Part shown: one piece after another, positions 15,496 through 21,488 of the stretch
Layout: each line of letters opens with the position of its first letter
Position numbering within the stretch: the stretch's first letter is position 1
Origin: a virus
Length of the DNA: 64,000 bases
Virus record (IMG/VR): IMGVR_UViG_3300010149_000002
Location: 1-64,000 of that record
Strand: one strand, 5' to 3'
Notes under the pieces: model-generated
What the model was told of the DNA's origin: nothing
Seen by the model: the letters and a program-made list of their open reading frames with translations, nothing else
The model's database searches: none
Position numbers and translations under genes: made by a program

Positions 15496-15666
15496 ATGAA
15501 AAAATCATTTAGCGACTCGAGAATTAAAGAAGCTCAAAGACTACTAGAAAACGCTTTAAATGCTCAAAATGAGCAGGAAATTAAAGAAGAGCTTAATGAG
15601 GTTAGACTCAAGGTTAGTACTCTTTTGGCTCAATTAGGACATGACTTTAACAAGGTAGGTGCATAA
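15496..15666 (+). CDS. Short helical early protein
   Basis: 56 aa, MKKSFSDSRIKEAQRLLENALNAQN..., predicted almost wholly helical. GGAG lies 8 nt before the ATG. First gene behind iteron set 1. Size, charge and placement would suit a small regulator or a bound partner of the iteron-binding protein, but nothing shows this. Confidence 0.6.
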   Translation: MKKSFSDSRIKEAQRLLENALNAQNEQEIKEELNEVRLKVSTLLAQLGHDFNKVGA

Positions 15667-15667
15667 T

Positions 15668-15835
15668 ATGGGACAAACAACCAATAAATTATTAGAGTTA
15701 TTAGATGAGGGTATTTTAAATAAAGATACTGTAATTATGGCTTGCTTAAAGTATATGAGTGAGGATGATGTTAACGATATGGCATTGTTAAATGAATTTA
15801 TTGAAGATACTAATGAATATCCTGAGAATTTATAG
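15668..15835 (+). CDS. Small acidic early protein
   Basis: 55 aa, MGQTTNKLLELLDEGILNKD..., strongly acidic, with three short predicted helices (EGILNKDTVIMACLKYM; DVNDMALLNEFIED). It starts 1 nt after the previous stop. No family recognised. Confidence 0.6.
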   Translation: MGQTTNKLLELLDEGILNKDTVIMACLKYMSEDDVNDMALLNEFIEDTNEYPENL

Positions 15836-15844
15836 GGGGGGGTA

Positions 15845-15937
15845 ATGAAAAGCTTAGATTATATAATAATATTTTTACAGATAATTGCTATAATAATCGG
15901 TATCACTATAATAATTAATCATTTTATAATTGTATAA
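15845..15937 (+). CDS. 30-aa membrane peptide
   Basis: A short frame, MKSLDYIIIFLQIIAIIIG..., nearly all Ile/Leu/Phe, giving one membrane helix. GGGGGG lies just upstream of the ATG. Could be a toxin-like or accessory peptide; such short frames also arise by chance, so confidence is moderate. Confidence 0.45.
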   Translation: MKSLDYIIIFLQIIAIIIGITIIINHFIIV

Positions 15938-16343
15938 TACATAAACACATAAACGGAATTTATTTAGTTCAATATCCTACCTTATAAAGTGCCATTTTCT
16001 TGTGGCGATCTATTAGTACACTTCATTACACTGAGCATGGATGCTTAAAGTGCCTTATATTTTGGGCATTAAAAGACTTACTAGTAGCCGAAAAATTCTA
16101 CTAATTTGGTCATTTAATACCTAAACACTTATTGTTTACTTTCATGTTTGGCTTTAGCTATCGAGCTATTTATATAGTCATTTTATTTAGAGATTGCATA
16201 CTAAATAAAACTTATTGAGGCGTTCGGCAAGGTACTTAATCTCTCGACACCTTGTGATATACTAAACAGATTTTGTTTAGTGAGGCTATCCTAGTCGGCT
16301 CTCTCATGCAATTCTTATGCCATTTTTTAACCGTCCTCAATAT
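15938..16343 (-). ncRNA. Candidate structured non-coding RNA from a late promoter
   Basis: About 400 nt without a supported gene on either strand, starting at late promoter copy 5. On the minus strand the first transcribed bases contain ATTGAGG (16341-16335) that pair with CCTCAAT (16220-16214), closing a multibranch domain holding stems CTAAACA/TGTTTAG (16262-16280) and CAAGGT/ACCTTG (16228-16254). A 10-bp hairpin TTTTATTTAG/CTAAATAAAA (16181-16210) follows, then TAGTAG/CTACTA, AGCAT/ATGCT and GCCA/TGGC hairpins down to about 15975. AAAGTGCC occurs twice on the plus strand. No family recognised. Confidence 0.6.
16181..16210 (-). terminator. Perfect 10-bp AT-rich hairpin within the non-coding region
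   Basis: TTTTATTTAG and CTAAATAAAA separated by a 10-nt loop, immediately after the closed multibranch domain. It may end or stabilise the leftward RNA; the stem is AT-rich, with no following T run, so its role as terminator is uncertain. Confidence 0.35.
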
Positions 16344-16359
16344 TACTATAGTTGTTAAA
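16344..16359 (-). promoter_or_regulatory. Phage late promoter, copy 5 (no gene downstream)
   Basis: Exact 16-nt late motif, the only copy inside the early region and the only one not followed by a minus-strand gene. It faces the structured non-coding region and, beyond it, runs antisense to the genes at 15496-15937. Confidence 0.75.
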
Positions 16360-16582
16360 TAATCTTTATTTGTCAAGTTATTTATTAAACCATATAAATT
16401 TTATCACAGAATATACGAATATGCCAACTATTTTTGTAAGGCTAATTTGTTCTCTAAGAGCTTTAAAAGTTTTTTGAATACTAGGTTAAGGATAAAATCT
16501 AAATGGATTCTAGCCTATATTGTGTGCCTTATAGGGCTATATAGTAAGATTGTTTAGAGTGTTTTTAGTCCGATAAAATCAA

Positions 16583-16675
16583 ATGTGAGTTGACATTCAG
16601 TTTATACATAGTGTCAAGAAAAAAATGAAATGTGAGCTTTATATATCATTTTGCTCGCATTCTCTAAAAGTGAGT
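16583..16675 (+). promoter_or_regulatory. Iteron-like ATGYGAGT boxes, set 2
   Basis: ATGTGAGT at 16583, ATGTGAGC at 16630, inverted GCTCGCAT at 16653 and AGTGAGT near 16669, with TTGACA (16590) and TGTCAA (16612) kept as in set 1. Confidence 0.55.
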
Positions 16676-16684
16676 AAATATATA

Positions 16685-16713
16685 TTGAATAATCATATTT
16701 AATTTGCTATAAT
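16685..16713 (+). promoter_or_regulatory. Sigma-70-like promoter
   Basis: TTGAAT (16685-16690), 17-bp spacer, TATAAT (16708-16713), 37 nt upstream of the gene at 16750. It is the counterpart of the promoter at 15416. Confidence 0.7.
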
Positions 16714-16749
16714 GAATATAGAGATTAACGCAATAAATAAAGGAATTAC

Positions 16750-17109
16750 ATGAAAACATCATTTTTAAAAGAAAGCGAAGTAAGTCAAATTTTAAATGCA
16801 AACGATAGAAAGTGTGACTATAATGTACATAGTGGTGGGCGTGTGATAGTTAATCATGAAGCAGGTGCATACAATAGTGGAACTATCAGAAAAGTGAAAG
16901 GACTTGACAATATCTATATTGCTTCATGCTCACTTGATTTTGGTGGTCAGCAATGGGTTGAAGTTTACGATAAAAGAGACTTAAATGTAATAGCTTATTT
17001 AAAGTCTGTAAGGACTTTAACAGAATTAAAAAACAGTGAAAAAGCCCAAGAGGAGTTAAAAAATATTAACGATAATTTAATTTGCTTAGAAAATAAAGGA
17101 GTAGTATAA
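16750..17109 (+). CDS. Early protein, unknown
   Basis: 119 aa, MKTSFLKESEVSQILNAND..., with a middle beta-rich part (SGGRVIVNHEAGAYNSGTIRK, then YIASCSLDFGGQQWVEVYDK) and a C-terminal helix. The N-terminus (FLKESEVSQIL) parallels the start of the 15496 gene (KKSFSDSRIKEA) only loosely. First gene behind repeat copy 2. No family recognised. Confidence 0.6.
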   Translation: MKTSFLKESEVSQILNANDRKCDYNVHSGGRVIVNHEAGAYNSGTIRKVKGLDNIYIASCSLDFGGQQWVEVYDKRDLNVIAYLKSVRTLTELKNSEKAQEELKNINDNLICLENKGVV

Positions 17110-17304
17110 ATGACACCTAATGAAAAAATGAATTTAAGGCATGAAGTTTGGTTTTCACTATCTACAAACCAAAGAAGAAAGTTAACTTCAAATGGAATTT
17201 ATGCAAATAATTTATATGATTGTCCAGTGTGGTTAATTGTAAAAGTTACACGTTCTAAAAAAATAATGGATAAGATGCGTAAAATATGGAAATGGTGGAC
17301 TTAA
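17110..17304 (+). CDS. Small basic early protein
   Basis: 64 aa, basic, MTPNEKMNLRHEVWFSLSTNQRRKL..., ending KKIMDKMRKIWKWWT. It starts directly after the previous stop. The N-terminal helix-loop looks like a small DNA- or ribosome-binding protein, but no family is recognised. Confidence 0.6.
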   Translation: MTPNEKMNLRHEVWFSLSTNQRRKLTSNGIYANNLYDCPVWLIVKVTRSKKIMDKMRKIWKWWT

Positions 17305-17316
17305 GGCGGTGGCATA

Positions 17317-17838
17317 ATGAAATTACAGATTGATAATACATTTAACTTTGAACAAAGAAAAGTTATTGATAAATATTTTGAAATTGCAAAGGAAAAATTT
17401 AATATTCAAGACAAAATAATTTCTATTGAGATTAAAAATAGTGGTCGATTAAAAACAAGTGCAGGAAATGCAACAATTTATAGAATAAAGAATTGTGGGA
17501 TTATTAAAATGAATAAAAGACTGTTTAATAGTACAGTAGGAATAAAAGAATTTGAAAACACATTTTCGCATGAGCTTGCCCATGTTATAGCTAATATAAT
17601 TCATAATTGTAATTGTGGACATGATGCAAGATGGAAAAGGACTCATATAGCCCTTGGCGGTAATGCAAAAAGGACTCATAACTATGATGTGAGTCATTTA
17701 AGACCTACTAAAAATCGTTTTGACTATAAGTGTAATTGTCAAATTTTTAAATTAAGTGCAGTAAGGCACAATAAAATGCAAAATGGTAAAGCAAAGTATT
17801 ACTGTAAAAAATGTAAAGAGTATCTAAAAAGAGTGTAA
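17317..17838 (+). CDS. SprT-like zinc metalloprotease
   Basis: 173 aa. Zinc-dependent protease of the SprT/SPRTN kind, which in cells clear DNA-protein crosslinks. The active-site helix shows HELAH (His85, Glu86, His89) and a third ligand follows in GHDARW (His102), the H-ExxH-H layout of the family. A C-terminal zinc ribbon with Cys pairs (CNC near 150 and CKKC near 166) is also typical. The length is normal for the bacterial family. It sits in an early operon with unrelated small genes. Confidence 0.85.
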   Translation: MKLQIDNTFNFEQRKVIDKYFEIAKEKFNIQDKIISIEIKNSGRLKTSAGNATIYRIKNCGIIKMNKRLFNSTVGIKEFENTFSHELAHVIANIIHNCNCGHDARWKRTHIALGGNAKRTHNYDVSHLRPTKNRFDYKCNCQIFKLSAVRHNKMQNGKAKYYCKKCKEYLKRV

Positions 17839-17853
17839 TTTTTACATAGTATA

Positions 17854-17882
17854 TTGATGCAATGAATAAAAACTGATATAAT
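17854..17882 (+). promoter_or_regulatory. Repeated early promoter, copy A
   Basis: TTTTTACATAGT upstream, then TTGATG (17854), 17-bp spacer beginning CAAT, TATAAT (17877-17882). One of four near-copies of this promoter. Confidence 0.7.
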
Positions 17883-17915
17883 AATTATAGAGAATAACAC
17901 AAAGGAGATAAAAAA

Positions 17916-18089
17916 ATGAATAATTACAAAGAAAACGGATTCAAAGATAGAAACGATTATTTAGACTTTTTAGCAGATGATTATGGTGTAAGTGCTTATC
18001 AAGTTCATGTGATTGCTCAAATGCTAGGGGAGTCAGAAGATTTTGACGGATTAATAACAAGTATTCAAGACTTAAGCGAAGGATTATAA
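17916..18089 (+). CDS. Small acidic early protein
   Basis: 57 aa, MNNYKENGFKDRNDYLDFLADDYGVSAYQVHVIAQMLG..., acidic and helical with a possible helix-turn-helix-like middle (LADDYGVSAYQVHVIAQML). AAGGAG precedes the ATG. It is driven by promoter copy A. A regulator is conceivable but unproven. Confidence 0.6.
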   Translation: MNNYKENGFKDRNDYLDFLADDYGVSAYQVHVIAQMLGESEDFDGLITSIQDLSEGL

Positions 18090-18277
18090 TGGAAAATTTA
18101 AGATACATTAAAACTAAAGAGAATTTTAAAAAAGATCAGATTGTTCAATTAACTGAACCTGATAAAGATAATCAAATTGTTAGACGTTATAGAGTTATTA
18201 TGTCAAGTGATTTATTTACAGATGAGAGTGATTTATATTATACAATTTTAGAAGAGATAAAAGGAAAGGTGCAATAA
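18089..18277 (+). CDS. Small early protein, unknown
   Basis: 62 aa, MENLRYIKTKENFKKDQIVQLTEPDKDNQIVRRYRVIMSSD..., a beta-rich, SH3-like pattern (KKDQIVQLTE; RYRVIMS). ATG overlaps the previous stop. No family recognised. Confidence 0.6.
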   Translation: MENLRYIKTKENFKKDQIVQLTEPDKDNQIVRRYRVIMSSDLFTDESDLYYTILEEIKGKVQ

Positions 18278-18465
18278 TGAATAAAGAGCAATTAAAAATG
18301 ATGATAAAAAGCGTTAGGACTGATTTAGAGCTATTCAAGTCAAGCGGACAAGTCTATCTACTAGAAAGGATTGAAAGCAATATAAGAGCTTTAAAAGACT
18401 GGAGAAATAACCTAGCATTAAAAGGTAATGAAACAATAAAAGAGCGTATGTTATGGGCGATTTAA
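18277..18465 (+). CDS. Small basic helical protein
   Basis: 62 aa, MNKEQLKMMIKSVRTDLELFKSSGQ..., two helices, basic. It overlaps its neighbours at both ends. No family recognised. Confidence 0.55.
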   Translation: MNKEQLKMMIKSVRTDLELFKSSGQVYLLERIESNIRALKDWRNNLALKGNETIKERMLWAI

Positions 18466-18539
18466 TGCCAATTTTTGTGGGCATCTTTATGTGGTGGGTT
18501 ATTATGTCAATTGTAGAAGGTGATAAAAAAGGTAGGTAA
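18453..18539 (+). CDS. 28-aa membrane peptide
   Basis: MGDLMPIFVGIFMWWVIMSIVEGDKKGR: one membrane helix and a charged tail. The ATG lies inside the end of the previous gene. Too short to be sure of, but the stop is immediately followed by the next promoter, as for a last gene of an operon. Confidence 0.4.
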   Translation: MGDLMPIFVGIFMWWVIMSIVEGDKKGR

Positions 18540-18554
18540 TTTTTACATAGTTCA

Positions 18555-18583
18555 TTGACGCAATACAGATAATTTGATATAAT
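18555..18583 (+). promoter_or_regulatory. Repeated early promoter, copy B
   Basis: TTTTTACATAGT upstream, then TTGACG (18555), spacer CAATACAGATAATTTGA, TATAAT (18578-18583). Best match to consensus of the four copies. Confidence 0.75.
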
Positions 18584-18640
18584 ATTTATAAGGAAAGTTA
18601 CTCGGACTCATGGAAGAGTCATTTTAAAGGAGATTAAAAA

Positions 18641-18985
18641 ATGAATACAGAATTAAATAAAAATCAATTTACTAATAAAGTCGATAAAAGATTGAATGAA
18701 ATAATGGACGGTGTAAATTTTAGCACGTTATTAGATGAGGCGTGGGATTATGTTTGCGAAGTTCATAATGTATATGATGGGCAATTTAGTGAGTCTGATG
18801 AGCATGAAATTGAAAGGGAGCTGCATAAAAGGCATGGTTTTGATATGAGTTGGTATGATAAATTCAATCCAAGTCCACAGAAAAAAGCTGAAATTGCACA
18901 AAGAAAAATGAGTCAACTAGAAAAGTTTAGGCTTGAACAAGATCAAATAATGGATATGTATAAGGGTGGTGATTTTGATGAATAA
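18641..18985 (+). CDS. Acidic helical early protein
   Basis: 114 aa, MNTELNKNQFTNKVDKRLNEIMDGVNF..., acidic and helical, ending [20 protein letters not shown]. The middle reads DEHEIERELHKRHGFDMSWYD. GGAG lies 9 nt before the ATG. No family recognised. Confidence 0.6.
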   Translation: MNTELNKNQFTNKVDKRLNEIMDGVNFSTLLDEAWDYVCEVHNVYDGQFSESDEHEIERELHKRHGFDMSWYDKFNPSPQKKAEIAQRKMSQLEKFRLEQDQIMDMYKGGDFDE

Positions 18986-19202
18986 ATATGAGCAAATAAA
19001 ATTAGTTGAGGAGTCAGATTTTGTACTAAATGATATTTATTTAGGTTATTCAGAGTTTTGGGACAAGGTAAACGAAATTGATTTAGACCCTGAAAAACTT
19101 ACATTGTATGAAAAAGATATAGACATACTATATGATGCTCTAGTAGACTATATAAAGTTTAGAAGTAATTATAAAAATACATTAAAGGAGCTTATAAAAT
19201 GA
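18978..19202 (+). CDS. Small acidic early protein
   Basis: 74 aa, [23 protein letters not shown]..., acidic, helical. The ATG at 18978 overlaps the previous stop; an in-frame GTG four codons earlier is possible. It ends 4 nt into the pentapeptide-repeat gene. No family recognised. Confidence 0.6.
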   Translation: MNKYEQIKLVEESDFVLNDIYLGYSEFWDKVNEIDLDPEKLTLYEKDIDILYDALVDYIKFRSNYKNTLKELIK

Positions 19203-19972
19203 TACAAATTAAAAATAGATTTACAGGTAATGTTATTAGAGAAGTTGAAAGTCTTAGTGAAGCTAATCTTAGGGGAGCTAATCTTAGGGGAGCTGATCTT
19301 AGTGAAGCTGATCTTAGGGGAGCTAATCTTAGGGGAGCTAATCTTAGGGGAGCTAATCTTAGTGAAGCTGATCTTAGTGAAGCTGATCTTAGTGAAGCTA
19401 ATCTTAGGGGAGCTGATCTTAGTGAAGCTAATCTTAGTGAAGCTAATCTTAGGGGAGCTAATCTTAGGGGAGCTGATCTTAGTGAAGCTGATCTTAGGGG
19501 AGCTAATCTTATGGTAGCTAATCTTAGTGAAGCTAATCTTAGTGAAGCTAATCTTAGTGAAGCTGATCTTATGGTAGCTAATCTTAGTGAAGCTAATCTT
19601 AGTGAAGCTAATCTTAGGGGAGCTAATCTTAGGGGAGCTGATCTTAGTGAAGCTGATCTTAGGGGAGCTAATCTTAGGGGAGCTAATCTTAGTGAAGCTG
19701 ATCTTAGTGAAGCTGATCTTAGTGAAGCTAATCTTAGGGGAGCTGATCTCGAAAAATGTAAAGGTATTCTATCATTTACTTGTGAAAAGCATTTAGGAAT
19801 ATATTTTAAATACGATAATGAATATTATTTTAAGATTGGTTGCATGACTAATACTGCTAAATGGTGGTTAGATAACTATAAAATAGTTGGTAAGATTGAA
19901 GAATATAGCGATAATGATATTAAAAAACATGGTATTATTTTAGAAGCTTATAGTAAAATAGAATTAGAATAA
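19199..19972 (+). CDS. Pentapeptide-repeat protein
   Basis: 257 aa. About 33 consecutive pentapeptides A(N/D)L(R/S)(G/E), roughly residues 20-184, build the right-handed quadrilateral beta-helix of this family. A globular tail of about 70 residues follows ([14 protein letters not shown]... ending [11 protein letters not shown]). In the best-studied members (MfpA, Qnr) the helix mimics DNA and binds gyrase; whether this one does is unknown. The DNA is nearly pure 15-bp repeats with only two variable codons, and larger blocks recur three times, so it has recently expanded by duplication. Confidence 0.9.
   Translation: MIQIKNRFTGNVIREVESLSEANLRGANLRGADLSEADLRGANLRGANLRGANLSEADLSEADLSEANLRGADLSEANLSEANLRGANLRGADLSEADLRGANLMVANLSEANLSEANLSEADLMVANLSEANLSEANLRGANLRGADLSEADLRGANLRGANLSEADLSEADLSEANLRGADLEKCKGILSFTCEKHLGIYFKYDNEYYFKIGCMTNTAKWWLDNYKIVGKIEEYSDNDIKKHGIILEAYSKIELE
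19259..19750 (+). repeat. 15-bp tandem repeats inside the pentapeptide gene
   Basis: About 33 copies of AGCT(A/G)ATCTTAG(GGG/TGA). A block coding for [20 protein letters not shown] occurs three times. All three forward frames are open through much of the tract because the unit is a multiple of three. Confidence 0.95.
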
Positions 19973-19990
19973 ACTAAAGGAGTTTATAAA

Positions 19991-20194
19991 ATGAAAATAG
20001 AGGACAAAGAATTTTTTGATTTTGAATTAGATGGCATCAATTTTGCAGACTATCCAGACTTCTGTGATGCGTTTATAATTAATGCCAGTGTAGTTGATGG
20101 GAGTGAACCAAGAAAAGCCACAGATAGCGAATTAGAGCTTCTCAATGATGATTCTAGTCTAGTCTATGAGCTTGTAATGGAGCAGATTTTTTAA
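19991..20194 (+). CDS. Small acidic early protein
   Basis: 67 aa, MKIEDKEFFDFELDGINFADYPD..., very acidic, ending DDSSLVYELVMEQIF. GGAG lies upstream. A short acidic protein next to a pentapeptide-repeat DNA mimic; function unknown. Confidence 0.6.
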   Translation: MKIEDKEFFDFELDGINFADYPDFCDAFIINASVVDGSEPRKATDSELELLNDDSSLVYELVMEQIF

Positions 20195-20222
20195 AATACC
20201 CTGTAATTTTTTCATACTGCTA

Positions 20223-20251
20223 TTGACGCAATACAGATAATATTAGATAAT
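20223..20251 (+). promoter_or_regulatory. Repeated early promoter, copy C
   Basis: TTGACG (20223), spacer CAATACAGATAATATTA, GATAAT (20246-20251), with a TTTTTTCATACT box upstream. It drives the GP88-like gene. Confidence 0.7.
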
Positions 20252-20278
20252 AAATACAGAAATAAAGGAGAAATAAAC

Positions 20279-20860
20279 ATGACACAATTATTCACAAGAA
20301 ATGGAAAGCTAAAAAAAGCAAGTGCATATACTGTAAATTTTGGAATACCTGCTTTAAAGACTTGCCCAATGAAGGATGTATGCGGTAAATATTGTTATGC
20401 TAATAAAGGTGCGTATAGTTGGCCAGTAGTTAAAAAAGCTTATGAGCATAGATTTCAGCAGACTAGACGAGCTGACTTTCCACAGATTGCAGTTAAAGCA
20501 TTATCTAAAAAACGTAAACTAGAAAAAGTTAGAATACATGATAGCGGTGATTTTTACAATAAAGAATACCTTTACAAGTGGTTTAAGATTGCAGAGTCTA
20601 TGCCAGATAAAGAGTTTTACGCATACACTAAGCAAGTAAAGCTTTTAAAAGACAATTGGACTAATAAGCCTAGCAATCTTACTATCATCTTTTCAATAGG
20701 CGGTAAACAAGATTCATTGATTGACCAAAATATTGACAGGCATAGTAAAATTTTCAAAACACTTGAAGAGCTTAACGCATCGGGTTATAATGATACAAGT
20801 GATGATGATACCCAAGCGGTCAATCCAGAAAATCACAAAGTAGGGCTAGTAATTCACTAA
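20279..20860 (+). CDS. GP88-like protein
   Basis: 193 aa. It matches the phage GP88 family as I remember it: a Cys cluster CPMKDVCGKYCYANKG (about residues 29-44), then R-I-H-D-S-G-DFY and KWFKIAESMPDKEFYAYTKQ. The family is widespread in phages but has no assigned function. The Cys spacing (C-x5-C-x3-C) suggests a metal or Fe-S site. It starts the operon of promoter copy C. Confidence 0.75.
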   Translation: MTQLFTRNGKLKKASAYTVNFGIPALKTCPMKDVCGKYCYANKGAYSWPVVKKAYEHRFQQTRRADFPQIAVKALSKKRKLEKVRIHDSGDFYNKEYLYKWFKIAESMPDKEFYAYTKQVKLLKDNWTNKPSNLTIIFSIGGKQDSLIDQNIDRHSKIFKTLEELNASGYNDTSDDDTQAVNPENHKVGLVIH

Positions 20861-20875
20861 AAAGGAGATATAAAA

Positions 20876-21124
20876 ATGAACAAAAAACTATTCAAAAACT
20901 TAGTAGGTAACAAATTTTTTACAGTAGTCTTTAGAAAAAAAGACGGTACACTTAGAACAATGAACGCAAGGCTAGGCGTTAAAAAGCATTTAAAGGGCGG
21001 TAAAAAGCTCTATGATAAGGCTAACCTTGTAACAGTGTATGATATCACTAAAAAAGGTTATAGGACTGTAAACCTTGACAGCGTTCAAGAGATCAAAGCT
21101 AGTGGGCTTAAGGTAACAGTTTAA
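20876..21124 (+). CDS. Small basic SH3-like protein (DUF2693-like)
   Basis: 82 aa, basic. FFTVVFRKKDGTLRTMNARLGVKKHL... followed by NLVTVYDITKKGYRTVNLDSV is the pattern I associate with DUF2693, a small phage beta-barrel family of unknown function. AAGGAG precedes the ATG. It follows the GP88-like gene, as often seen in phage accessory regions. Confidence 0.7.
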   Translation: MNKKLFKNLVGNKFFTVVFRKKDGTLRTMNARLGVKKHLKGGKKLYDKANLVTVYDITKKGYRTVNLDSVQEIKASGLKVTV

Positions 21125-21180
21125 TGGTTAAGGTTATACAAGGTTTATTTTTAACGTACTATTTAATTTATATTGTGTGA
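21124..21180 (+). CDS. Possible 18-aa hydrophobic peptide
   Basis: MVKVIQGLFLTYYLIYIV, starting at an ATG that overlaps the preceding stop (TAATG). It fills the gap before the next gene. Translational coupling is possible, but a frame this short is weak evidence. Confidence 0.25.
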   Translation: MVKVIQGLFLTYYLIYIV

Positions 21181-21187
21181 GGTAACA

Positions 21188-21412
21188 ATGACTAAACAAG
21201 ATTTATTGACATTATATAATTTATCTAAAAATATAGATGGACTTGAGAACGTCTATGACTTCATATCAGGCGTTTATGAAATTGCCTATGGTGATCATGC
21301 TATTAATAAAAATTACAGCTCAGAAGAAGTTTTACAGCGTATACAGGACTTTTCAGATGATGCCTTGACTTATGAAACGTATCATAAACTTAGTAAAAAG
21401 AATACTATGTAA
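21188..21412 (+). CDS. Small acidic early protein
   Basis: 74 aa, MTKQDLLTLYNLSKNIDGLENV..., acidic and helical. GAGG lies 6 nt before the ATG at 21188; a longer in-frame start 5 codons earlier lacks a ribosome site. The stop lies in a 7-bp inverted repeat (21404-21424) that also forms the upstream box of the next promoter. No family recognised. Confidence 0.6.
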   Translation: MTKQDLLTLYNLSKNIDGLENVYDFISGVYEIAYGDHAINKNYSSEEVLQRIQDFSDDALTYETYHKLSKKNTM

Positions 21413-21424
21413 AAATTACATAGT
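21404..21424 (+). promoter_or_regulatory. ACTATGT/ACATAGT inverted repeat
   Basis: Perfect 7-bp inverted repeat with a 7-nt spacer just ahead of promoter copy D. It contains the ACATAGT part of the box shared with copies A and B, so it may be an operator. As RNA it would be a weak hairpin at the end of the previous transcript. Confidence 0.45.
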
Positions 21425-21428
21425 TCGG

Positions 21429-21457
21429 TTGACGCAAAGCACAATACATGAGATAAT
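21429..21457 (+). promoter_or_regulatory. Repeated early promoter, copy D
   Basis: TTGACG (21429), 17-bp spacer beginning CAA, GATAAT (21452-21457). It drives the rIIA/rIIB-like operon. Confidence 0.7.
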
Positions 21458-21488
21458 AATTAAGAGTTAAACTAAAGGAGAATAACAC

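Larger units (their letters stand above)
16409..16733 (+). repeat. Diverged long direct repeat, copy 2
   Basis: Second copy of the block order seen at 15107-15464 (TAAAATCTAAATGGATT at 16493-16509; TTGACATTCAG from 16590; AATTTGCTAT; AACGCAA). It leads into the gene at 16750. Confidence 0.7.

Noticed and set aside
19259-19750. CRISPR-like array
   Set aside because: The repeats are contiguous 15-bp coding units without spacers, and no cas genes are present; the RecB/Cas4-like gene belongs with ERF.
19230-19796. Open frames with Leu/Ile/Val-rich repeats over the pentapeptide gene
   Set aside because: They are frame-shifted readings of the 15-bp repeat, which stays open in several frames.
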